Of a DNA stretch of 64,000 bases, positions 1-10,177 are shown one piece after another. The stretch is from Ustilago trichophora (Eukaryota > Basidiomycota > Ustilaginomycetes > Ustilaginales > Ustilaginaceae): contig OOIN01000004.1 of assembly GCA_900323505.1 (NCBI GenBank), positions 992,001-1,056,000 on the forward strand, given 5' to 3'. Position 1 is the stretch's first letter; each line of letters begins with the position of its first letter. The notes below the pieces were generated by a model. The model searched no databases, was not told the origin of the DNA, and was given only the letters and a program-made list of their open reading frames with translations. A program made the translations under genes and the position numbers.

Positions 1-135
1 GGTAGAAACCAATCGGTAGTATCCGTCTGTGATCAATCGGGTTTCGGCTGGGATACCTGAACGCACTGCTGGCAAGTGTGACAGTGCATTTCCTGAGACA
101 AGACCGGCCAAACCATCACTGATGAATGTCGCAGT

Positions 136-775
136 TTAGAATCCGGGAGGACGCAATCCCTGGGGACCAGCCTGTGGCTGTGGCTGACCTTGAAGCTGAC
201 CCTGACCCTGACCTGGTGCGCCGGGTGCACTTGGTGCGAGCATGTGCTGGGCGCCCTGCTGCTGAGCCATCATCTCCTTCTCCTGGGCGACGATTCTGCT
301 CTCGTCCTCGACGGCGAGTGCAAATGGCAAGCCGACGAGCAGTGCCGAGGTGGTGACGACCCAGACGAGCTTTCCTGCGAGAAGCGAGCCGGTAAAGGCG
401 TATGATGTGGTGGTATTGAAGGTGGATGCGATGGTGCGACGTGTGGAAGGGGGGATGATATCGCGCAGAGCCGAAATGCGCTCCCAGATGGTCTCTTCCT
501 TGAGGGCGAGACCTCGCTCGGATACGTCAGAGTCGTCCGAGAAGTCAGACTAGAGAGCAGCAAAACAAGAGCAAAGGGGAATGAGATAATGTCAGCTACA
601 CTAGGGCGTGTCATGGAGGCAAGAACATGTTTTGAGGGGAAATGCAACGTACCTCAGCATCAGACTCCTCCTCCTCCCAGTCATCATCGTCAGCTGCAGC
701 GGCAGCGGCGGCAGCATCAGCAGCTCGCTGCTGTCGGAGGATCTCCTCGTCGGGGACTTCTTCCAAGCGAACCAT
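136..775 (-). CDS. TOM22: Mitochondrial import receptor subunit TOM22 (two exons)
   Basis: Central receptor of the TOM complex in the mitochondrial outer membrane; it takes precursors from Tom20/Tom70 and organises the Tom40 pore. Exons on the minus strand are 775-653 and 549-136, joined across a GTACGT donor and a CTCTAG acceptor, giving 178 residues. The N-terminus (MVRLEEVPDEEIL) leads into an Ala run and an acidic cytosolic stretch (DDDDWEEEESDAE then SDFSDDSDVSE), as in fungal Tom22. The family motif follows (ETIWERISALRDIIPPSTR), then one membrane segment around GKLVWVVTTSALLVGLPFAL. The intermembrane-space tail is rich in Gln, Pro and Gly and longer than in yeast. The gene is divergent from PHO88. 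Identification rests on remembered family motifs. Confidence 0.9.
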
Positions 776-1963
776 TATAAATGTGTTGACCTATGTGTTC
801 GAAAGCCGAGTAGAGAGCTTGTATGGCGTTGACTGATGTGCAAGCTGGAGCGGGTTGTGTTGCGTCGTCGTTTGTAGAGCTGGTGGTCAAAAAGAAGTAA
901 TGGTGTCGAACAGCAAAAGTGGAGATGGGATGAGAATTTCCACCAAACCGGAATCCAGCGGCTGGATTCTCCTGCTTGATTGACTTTCTGATAGCATCAT
1001 CCGACGCAGACAGACAGGCAGCAGCTCAAGCAGGAGCTGCTCCGTCTTCCGGGCGAGTTGCTTTCTTCAACTGTGCTCAGTCTCTCAAAAATTTGTGTCT
1101 CGATCAAGACCATTTTTCTAGGTCAGGAAAAACAAGGAGACCTAACACGGCTTTCCTGAATGAAGAAAGGGTAAAAAAAAAAAAGAAGAACTGCAGCACC
1201 TAGGATTCCCGCGTGGTCCCCCACCGCAGTACTGACTAGGCGATACCTTGCTTAACTTCGCAGATCGGACGGGATGCGGTGCTTTCAAGGTTCTATGGCC
1301 GCAGATATCGATACCGCAATTAGAGCACAAAATGAACATTGTCCTTCCACATTATGACAGGCAGTTGCGTTCACATAGGACTGGAGGGTCATGGAGAGCT
1401 CAGACGGACCAGATTGACATGATGATTCCACCATGTCAATGGTCACAAGATAGGGTCCAGGTCACGGCTTTGAAATGGTGAAACAGTTTGCGCGGTGACT
1501 GACACAAGAGATAGGAAGAGAGCGCTGCGTGACAGAAGCCGAGAGAAGTTGGCAGACTGAGATTGCAAGACAGGGTGGCGTGACGGTAGTAGCGCGTTCC
1601 ACGTCTTTGCCTTCCTTGGCCTGCTCTCCTCTGTCTTTCGGCAATTCCGCTTCCGCATAGGGACACAGAGCCACGCAAGCCTCAATATTGGCCCTGATCC
1701 ATTCCAATTTCTCGACAAATCTGCGTCCAATCCGATTCCTTCTCGCCGCGCCCAACTAACTCCATGCACTGGCTCAGCTTCGGTCACCGCCCCACACACA
1801 CACAGCCAAGCCAGCCAGCCCGGCCCAGTATCTGTCCGCCTGAGGCAATTCTTCTTGACTCGCCAGAACCCTTTTTTTCTCTTCTCCGCACCATTACCAT
1901 CATCCCTCTCCCCTTTTCCCTATCGTCACTCGTGCTTTACAGCGTGAGCGTATATCTTTCATC
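776..1963. promoter_or_regulatory. Divergent intergenic region TOM22/PHO88
   Basis: About 1.2 kb between two divergent start codons, so it must hold both promoters. It contains a run of A near 1170 and CT-rich sequence just upstream of the PHO88 ATG (about 1860-1960). No convincing additional gene or RNA is visible; the short open frames here lack family features. Confidence 0.5.
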
Positions 1964-2645
1964 ATGAGCGCAGCTATTGGAAACATGGTAAGCATCTCAC
2001 TCTCAGCCACCCACACCATCACAACTGGCATTGCCACAATGTTGAAGATTCGCTTGCTGACCCTATGTATCTTCATTCTCGTCTGCCCACCCTCTACAGG
2101 CCTTCATGTTTGGCGCCATGCAAGTCGCCAAGCGCATCCCCTTTGACGACAAGCCCGAGTACATCACCTACGCACGTGCCGGTTACGTCGCTGTCCAGCT
2201 TCTCTGCCTTGCCCTCTACTACTACTGCTCGATGCGCGTCAAGAAGACTAACGACCTGACCGTCATCAAGTACGTCAACGCCAAGAACCCCATGTCTCAG
2301 GAGCCCGGTGAGCTGGTCACCACCACCAACCGCGACTACGACCTCGCCGAGATCTCCAAGGCCACCCGCGGCATCCTCATGGGTTGCGCCATGGTCGGCT
2401 TCATGCACCTCTACCTCGGATACACCAACCCCCTCGTCATCCAGTCGATTCTGCCTCTTAAGAACGCTCTTGAGTCCAACATGGCCAAGCTCTGGATCTG
2501 GAACCAGCCCGCTACCGGTGACCTCAAGAGGCCTTTCAAGGCTCCCCCTGGTCTTTTTGGCGCCGCTGGTCAGAGCGGTCCGCAGACTGACAAGGCTGCC
2601 ATCAAAGAGGCCGAGAAAGCTGGCTCCGGCAAGAAGGACGAGTAG
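1964..2645 (+). CDS. PHO88: SRP-independent targeting protein Pho88/Snd3 (two exons)
   Basis: ER membrane protein of the SND pathway, first described as an inorganic phosphate transport protein. Exon 1 is only 24 nt (1964-1987, MSAAIGNM). It is followed by a 112-nt intron (GTAAGC donor, TACAG acceptor), and exon 2 runs 2100-2645, giving 189 residues. Family signatures are visible: a membrane segment around GYVAVQLLCLALYYY, then KKTNDLTVIKYV, the charged loop with NRDYDLAEI, a second hydrophobic stretch GCAMVGFMHLYLGYTNPL, and PATGDLKRPFKAP near the end. The Lys-rich C-terminal tail is typical. Without the tiny first exon the protein would begin inside the first conserved segment, so the spliced start is preferred. 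Confidence 0.93.
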
Positions 2646-3624
2646 ACGCTTTGTGTGTCTAGCCAGAATGGTTTTTCAGCACGGCCTGCCACCGCGCGGT
2701 GTCGCAAGGCTAAAGAAGCTGTCTCTGCTTAGGAGTTGATGTAGTGTCGATAATGATGACATCTGCTGTCCTTTGTTACCTCTCATGTACATACACACAC
2801 TTATCTTTCGTATTATAGGCTTATTGATGTATTACTCCAAAGCTTGCGTCGCGTTTCGATGAAACATTCGGCTTTCAATGGTGTGGGACCATGGTGTGGG
2901 ACCACAATAAAGGGCTCAGTTGCTGGTCGCATTTCGTCCAAATCCACCTCCGTCACGCAGTGAAGCGGTCACTTGAGCCGAGATCCTTGCCTAAGAGAAT
3001 AGACAATCATCTTGGAGCGAGAATGCTGCCATTGCGCATGTATCGGATTCCTACCGCTCGTAGATTGAGCCCAAAAAGCTTCGGGGTGCTTCGAAGCAAT
3101 GTTTGAGATGGTGAGTGGCCTCTGCGCGTGTCCTAACATGTCGACCAAAAAATTCCGTGTCGCAGCAAAATTCCCAACCACTCCGCCAAACGTGCAGGTT
3201 TGAGATCGCAATTCATCTCACTCACTCTCTTACAATTTCATCGCTCACATCTGTCATACCATCTCGCATCCACGACTCTGCTTTCGATCCTCAACCTTTC
3301 TTGCCTTGTCGCCCTTTCGTTCGTCGCATCATTATCTGTAGCAGCGAAAACGATCGATTGGCACGCATCAGCACCTTGACCTCTAATCAGACCGCACAAT
3401 TTTCGGCTTGATCCGACGACACACTAAAAAGCTTTCGCTCGCATCCCGCACTCGTTTCGACGCAGCTCAGCTCAGTTCAACACCAGCGTATACCCTTAAT
3501 TGCCAAGCTTCATCTGCACACATCTCAACGCCCATCGTCTCACCTCAGCTTCCGGTCGATCGCAGTTCTTGAAGTTTCAACGCAATTCACAACACGCTCG
3601 ATCGATATCGAAAGAGACTCGAGA
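2646..3624. other. Intergenic region PHO88 to CK2 beta
   Basis: Holds the PHO88 3' end (an AATAAA-like hexamer near 2906) and the long leader and promoter of the CK2 beta gene. A perfect 13-bp tandem duplication lies at 2878-2903. The last 400 bp are pyrimidine-rich on the plus strand, as in a leader. No gene seen. Confidence 0.5.
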
Positions 3625-4724
3625 ATGACCACTATCCGAGCGCGCGACGATCCGCTCGAGGGCGACGTACCTTATGTCGAAGGTGAACAGATCGAGGAGG
3701 ATGAGGAAGAGGAAGAGGAAGACGTCAACATTGGCGCCTACGAGGATGAGATTTATGGTACGCATCTTTCCTTTCCTCCAAGTTTTGAGTATCTGTAGAA
3801 CCTCTTTATACTAAACCACTTCCCTTGCCTTTGCATTGCATCGCAACAGAGTCCGAATCACCCTCAGAAAGCGGCACCGAATCACTCACATGGATCTCGT
3901 GGTTCTGCTCCCTACCCGGCCACGAATACTTTGCCGAAGTTGGAGAAGACTTTATCGAAGATGACTTCAACCTTACCGGTCTCAACGCCCTTGTCCCTTT
4001 CTACAAAGAAGCTCTCGAGATGATCCTCGACGTAGAGCCACCCGAGGAAGACTCTCTCAAAATTCCTGATGTCTCCATTGTCGAATCCTCTGCCGAGTTG
4101 CTCTACGGTTTGATTCATCAACGATACATTTTGACGAGGCATGGAATGCAGCAGATGGTGGACAAGTACGAAGCCGGACATTTTGGGTACTGCCCGAGGG
4201 TGTTTTGTCATAGTCATCCCGTTTTGCCGTGTGGTAGGAGCGATTTGCCTGGGTTGGATACCGTCAAATTGTTCTGCCCCAACTGTATCGACAACTATAG
4301 CCCACCAAGTTCGAGGTTTCACGGTGTAGATGGGGCTTTCTTCGGAACAACTTTCCCACATCTGCTCTACCAGTGCTATAGAGATTTGTTCCCTAGCATC
4401 ATCGCTCCTAAACACGCATCCGAACTGAATCAGCTTCAGTACCAACCTCCTTCCGCCTCTACCGCCCCCGCTACTACCGATGCATTACCATCCTCCACCG
4501 AACCCTCTACATCCACAGCGACAGAATTAAACAATCAAGAATCAACACCTCTCCCTCATCATCGAACCATTCAACCAGAACAACTAGGCAAACGCGTCCC
4601 TTACTGCAGAATCTACACTCCCAAAATTTACGGTTTCAAAGTCTCGGAATACGCCAAAACAGGTCCTAGGATGAAGTGGATGCGTATGCGTCCTAGCTCA
4701 TTGGACGAATTGGATCGTGTCTAA
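3625..4724 (+). CDS. CKB1: Casein kinase II regulatory (beta) subunit (two exons)
   Basis: Regulatory subunit that dimerises and holds two CK2 catalytic subunits. Exon 1 is 3625-3757 and exon 2 is 3850-4724, with a 92-nt intron (GTACGC donor, CAACAG acceptor) interrupting a Glu codon; the product is 335 residues. An acidic N-terminus (EEDEEEEEEDVN) precedes the CK2-beta core: ESLTWISWFCSLPGHEYFAEV, IEDDFNLTGL, the helical segment ending in LIHQRYILTRHGMQQM, and the dimerising zinc finger with CPRVFC and CPNC. The C-terminal KIYGFKV motif lies after a roughly 60-residue Ser/Thr/Pro-rich insert (near residues 245-300), which is a fungal-type embellishment. The symbol CKB1 rather than CKB2 is inferred. 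Confidence 0.93.
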
Positions 4725-5252
4725 GAAACCGTGGGGAATGCATACCTTATATAAGCGCACCCACACACTTTGTTTCTTGTTTTGTACCATTCCATTCATT
4801 CGTTTCTTAGCTCAGTCGACATCACTCTTCAACGCTTGTTCGAAATCGTATTGCCCGTCACATACTTCTTGTGTCCTCTCAGCTTGCATATCCTATCCAG
4901 ATCCAACAAACAACACACTTTGTTTGCAGCAACAAGCTTTTGATTGTTGACCGCCGTCATACGCACAGCTGGACTCACACAGGTCAATCAATCCGTTGAC
5001 AAATCTTGCCACAGCCTCCAAAGCTACAGTACACAACATAACCTCAATCAAAACCCACAAATGAGATATGAAAGTCAAAAAAAGGGCAGGCCAAAAAGAG
5101 AGCCAAGTTCGCAATTTCTGGAGGCACCTGGAGCCGACAAAGGCACAAAAAAAATTATGGACAGAGAGAAACGAATGCGAACAAGACTTGGAAAAGTGTA
5201 TGAATGGTGGTGGTGGTGGTGTGTACGGTATCATCCGTGTTGAGCTAAAGCT
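4725..5252. other. Convergent intergenic region CK2 beta / EPL1
   Basis: About 530 bp between two converging 3' ends. It contains a short GGT repeat at about 5208-5221 and AT-rich sequence suited to transcript ends. No gene or RNA seen. Confidence 0.45.
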
Positions 5253-8200
5253 TTAGCCCTGCTGCGTCTGTGGGGAGGCTCGGGTAGCGAGTTGAGGCGA
5301 TCCTGCGGCGGCGGCGGCGGCGGCGGCTGCTGCTGCTGCGTTCTTAAGCTGCTGCTGCTGGGCAGCATGCAAGTTGAGGTTGGCTTGAACTGGCGAAGCG
5401 TGGTAGGACACGGGCGACTGAGCGGCCATCATCTTGGCGTTAGCTGCGTTGGTTGCAGCAGCGATCGCAGCTCGACTCGCCGCTGAGATCTGCGGCGAGG
5501 GCGAGTTGGTAGCATTGGTGGTGGCCGAGGTTCCATTCTGCACTGGCGAGCTGCCAGCCATGGCTCCGTTGATGCCGTTGGCAGCAAAGCGGGGCGAGCC
5601 TGCAGTCGATGCACGAGACATGGCAGGTGATCCTTGGTTGGAAGCGATGCCGTTGCCCTGGACCTGTTGGGCCTGCTGCTGCTGCTGCTGCTGCTGTTGC
5701 TGTTGCTGCTGTTGTGCGCCGAGAGCCGCCTGAGCCGCCTGCTGCGCGATCTGAAGAGCTCGGTTGGGAGGCAGACGCAGATTGAGGTTGGCGTTCTGCG
5801 CAAGCGCCGCTTTCATGGCCATCAGCTGTGCGGCAGTCGCGTTACCTTGCTGCCCTTGCAGCATCTGAGCCTGTTGCTGCAGCGCCTGGAACTGCTGCAT
5901 GTTGGCGCCGCCATTCTTCATCTGCGCGGCGGCCAGGCTCAGGTTGAGATTGAGGGCACTCTGCTGCTGCTGCTGTGCCTGTTGTTGCACCTGTCCTGCC
6001 TGTTGAGGCATCACTAACCCTGCTTGCATGATGGGCGAGGGATTGGTTCGACCAGTATTTTGTCCGTTAGCCGCTGCTGAAACAGGAGATGCCGAGGTCC
6101 TTGCGACATGCTGTTGAGGCTGTGAGCTTACCCTTGCGTGTTGCATTGGCGGACTGCCAGCGTTTCCATTCATGTTGAGGCTCAGGTTCATGCCAAAGGT
6201 CTGGGCATTGGGTACAGTGAAGGCAGCAGACTGCATTGGCGACGAGTGCGCCATGCTTTGCGCTGGCATGGACCTTGCCAAATGCTGCTGTGCCTGCTGC
6301 ATCTGAGCCTGAATGGAAGTAGCGTCGAATGGCATCGACTGACCCAGCAAATGGGTCTGGCCTTGTGCCGCAGCCGCTGCCATTTGCATCTGAAGCTGCA
6401 TCTGCATTTGGATGGGCATCTGCATCTGCATTTGCACGGGCAAGCCAATCTGCTGCTGCTGAGGCTGGGGAGCCACTCCGCTCAAGCGGCGCTGCTGTTG
6501 CTGCGCTGCTTGTTGCTGCTGTTGCTGAGCAGCCTGTTGGGCAGCTTGCAATTGCTGCTGAGCCGCAGCGAAGGCTGCCAGTTGTGCCTGTTGGGAATTT
6601 TGGTGCGAAATCGACATCATCTGGCTGCCAAACGGTTGCGGCAATTGCTGCTGTGCGCCAGCCTGCTGCGCCTGGACCGGCTGGACTGGTTGCTGCTGCT
6701 GTTGAGCCTGCTGTTGGGACTGCTGTTGCATTTGCTGTTGTTTTTGATGCTGCTGTTGCTGCTGTTGCTGTTGCTGTTTTTGTTGTTGTTGCTGCAGAAG
6801 CGCGGCTTGCTGAGCCTGTGCTTGTGCTGCTGCTTGCGCCTGGGCCTGGGCCTGCGCGGCAGCGGCTTGCTGCTGTTGCTGCTGCTGCTGCTGCTGCAAG
6901 ATGGCCATCTGAAGCTGCTGTTGTTGCGCTTGCAATTGCTGCGCCTGCAGAGCACTCTGTGATCCACCTCCACCCGTTGCCGCTGCGGTTCGTGCCGCCG
7001 AGGGCATAGGCAGCGTAGCAGCGCTGGGAATGCCTGGCAATGTTGCGGTTGGCACGAGAGCAGGCGCGGCGGCAGCCTTGGCTGTTGCGGCAACCACATT
7101 GACAACAGCAGCTGATGTGGACGGGGTGGGCTGCTCGACATAACCAGCTGGCTTTGGAGGAGGTGCTTCGACCGCGGCCTGCGCCTGCTGGAGGTTGGTC
7201 AGATCTGTCGACAACTTCAACAGGTCGGCTTCTTCGAGCAGAGTCATCCTGTACCGCATGAACTTCTGGTCAAAGTCGTCCAACACTGCCTCGTCGTCGT
7301 CTTCCATACCTCCAAGTGTGGTAAGACCGAGACCAGCAAAGCGGCCAGACTCGTCGTCGTATCTCCATCGCTCCTCCATCCTCGTCCATCGCTGCAATTC
7401 GCGCTCCGGGTCCGACATCTCTTCGTCCGAGTCATCGCCAATGCTTGTGGCGCGCTGCTGTTGATCATCTCGCTTCTCTTGCTCTTCGTCCAGACCAAAC
7501 ATGTCGATGTCTCCCACTTCGGTGGCTTGGGTGCTGACAACACCAACTGAAGTGCCGCTGAGACGCGAGCGATCGCTCGATTCTGACGATGTGCTGGAGG
7601 CATCCGAGTGCTGCGAGCCAGGGACTTCGTCCTGCGAGTTGCTAGACGATACGCCGGCAAAGGGTCCGCTGCGTGCAAAAGGCCCACCAAATGCGTCGCT
7701 GCCTTGGTTGAGAAGCGACTGCACCGAAGGATGAGCGGTTGAAGCTAGCAGTTGGGGGTGGACATCCGGCGAGAAGGCGAAGGGCCCTGTCAATGCCTTT
7801 TGGTTGGCAGGTGGAGAGTGGGCAAGGGCAAGGTCTGGAAGCGCCGAAGAAGCTGGCACTGGCTCAGGTTCGGCTGCTTGTGCGGCGCAAAGATTGCGCG
7901 ATTCCGTACCTGGCAACTCGGACCTTGTACGGCCGTATTGTGGCCAATCGGTGAGACTGGTAGGGACGGGACTAGGAATAGGAAGACGGCGGTCCAAGAA
8001 GACTCGGCCGCCACGTCCCACACGTCTTCGAAACGAGGGTGGTCGGCCGGCTCTTGAGGACAGCGGCGAGAAGGGCAATGGATCTTCTGAAGATTCGGCG
8101 TGAATGGGTCGGAAGGCTCGCGACGGCGCTGGCGCAGGGATGGGTTGGAAGGCGGCATCGCTGCCTTCTTCCCAGCCCAGGTCGGCATCGGCTTTGCGTA

Positions 8201-10177
8201 GGCACTCGCGCTCGATGTATGCCTGCACAGCATGGACTCGTTCAAGAATGGCAGATCCCATCCCCGATACGCCACCGGCAGCAGCTGCTGCTGCGCCAGC
8301 CGAAGCACCATCGCCTTCGCCAGCGCGAGACTTGCGCCCTGCCAACTTGATGGTGGTAGAGGCCTCGTCGGTCTTGCGCTTCTTCTTCGCCGGCGCAGAT
8401 TGCGCTGGATCCCGGCGCTCCCCCGAGATAAGTTCCTCGTCTTCCAATCCTTGCTGTGGACCAACAATGCCCCACTGGCGCTTGATGTCCATGAGGTCCT
8501 TGACGTTCTCCCAGCATTCGCGGCTCTGCCGTAATGAAGCACGCTTGGTCCTCTCTCGCTGAGCCACGAGCTCGGTCAACGCCACGGCGTGCTCGAGCTC
8601 AGCGCGAAGTCGGATCATCTTTTCAATATGAAGGGCATCCGTCTTTCGCGTCTTGCGGATCTGCTTGACCTCACGTCGGCGGAAGCAGACGTAGGGATCA
8701 TTGTCATTGGTCTCGTCGAAGTTGAGAAATGGAATGACCGATCGGCCTTCACGGTCCTCGCGTCGGCTCTTCCAGTGTGGATAAACGATCCCCGCCAGAC
8801 TTTTGAGGTCGGCCAGGTTCTTGTACGGATTCAACGGCGACCATTCGGTAGAGGTTGGGGAGCGCGGTGCGGCTGCACCCGCGTTGGAGGGACGACGAGC
8901 TTGAGTAGAGGAGCTCGACGAAGACGAGCTGGCACCCGAGACTGTCTTTTCCCAGCTGAGCGGAGGCAAGTCGGGTTGGGCCAGGGCAGAGATGGTGGAC
9001 GATGGCTCAAAGTAGGCGAGAAGCTCTTCGCTCGACGGGATCTTGGTGACATCCAGGTGAAGGAAAGGAACTTGCTCGGTGGTGACTTGTTCGAAGACAG
9101 TCATGATCATCTCGAATTGTTCCTCGGATAGCAAGCGATAGCTTCCCTGGTTTTCAGCTACGAGCTTCTCGATGGCTTCCTCGCGGAGTCTCTCCTTGGC
9201 CTTGCCCTTCCCGCCGCTGCCGGCAAGCGGGCCTGTTTTAGTGTTGCGGATCGCCGCTGTCAGTGCCTCCTGCGCCTTCGTGTTTCGAGTCTCGAGCCAA
9301 TCCTGGTCGTCTTCGTCCATGTTGTAGCTAGGGCCATGGATGCAATCCTCGACCGTGTCGGAGAAGCGAATGTAGGTGACCGGATCCGAGTAGACACCAG
9401 GTGGGTAGAGCTGCGAGAACTCGGCGTTGGAGAGCGTACCGTGTGCATCGGGCACAGGAATGCTGTAGGCTGCTTTCGCTGTTTCCGCTGATGCATTTCC
9501 TTCAGACGTGGCGAGCTGATTGGAAGACAAGGCAGCTTGAAGATGGTGTTCCGAGATTTCGCTGGCGTCGACACCCAGGTTGGAATCCTGAGCAGCTTCC
9601 TGCCCTTCAAACTCGGGCTCCGGACCTGCCACCACCGAAGTGGCGGCGTTGAGCAGATGCGAACCACGCTGGACGCATACTTTGATGGTATAGAAGAGAA
9701 GAGAAGGTGTTGCGGTGATGAAGAGTGATGATGATGATGATGATGACGACGACGACGACGAGTCGAGATGGATAGTCGCGTTTTGGGTTCGTGTCGCAAT
9801 TAATAGAAGGAAATGGATGACAGGGGAAGGTTTGAGGCGAAATTGATGAAAAAAGGGCGAATTTGATGTGATACCATCAGAGCGGAGGGATACGAGTGGG
9901 GTGATGATCGCGTCGGGAGCAATTTCGGATCGTGACGAGCGCGAAATTGCAAATTTATATGCAGTGTCGAGTTGGGTAGAAATTTGGGCAATTTTGAGAT
10001 ACAGCAGATGGAAGGGAAAAATATGGAGAAAATCGGCAAAGGTCAGCACGCGTTCATAAAAAAAGGAGTGGATGGATCGAGGCCAAGAGACCTACATTTC
10101 TGCCTATAAGAGAGCTTTTTGTTCCTGACTCTGCTGGACGTTGTCGCAGCAGGGACAGGAGCTGCGCTTCTCGCCAT
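5253..10177 (-). CDS. EPL1: Enhancer of polycomb-like protein 1, NuA4 subunit (two exons)
   Basis: Scaffold of the NuA4 histone H4/H2A acetyltransferase (Piccolo module with Esa1 and Yng2). The long open frame extends to 10049, but its first 124 residues are serine-rich and unlike the family. I place the start at 10177: exon 1 is 10177-10096 (MARSAAPVPAATTSSRVRNK...) and exon 2 is 9679-5253. The joint recreates a Leu codon within RQKLCVQRGSHLL, giving 1502 residues. The EPcA domain follows, with SEISEHHLQAAL, FSQLYPPGVY, TYIRFSDTVEDC and YNMDEDDQDWLE. Then come PYVCFRRREVKQIRKTRK and a basic middle. The C-terminal half (from about residue 930) is dominated by poly-Gln/Ala tracts coded by CAG/CTG repeats. 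The protein is far longer than yeast Epl1 (832 residues). Confidence 0.9.
9680..10095 (-). other. EPL1 intron 1 with trinucleotide repeat
   Basis: A 416-nt intron inferred from a GTAGGT donor at 10095 and an AAAG acceptor at 9680. It contains a GAT/GAC trinucleotide array at about 9727-9761, which produces the artefactual serine run in the unspliced frame. It is longer than the other introns inferred here. Confidence 0.7.

Noticed and set aside
6138..7009. Long plus-strand Leu/Ala-rich frames inside EPL1
   Set aside because: Antisense shadows of the CAG-repeat glutamine tracts.
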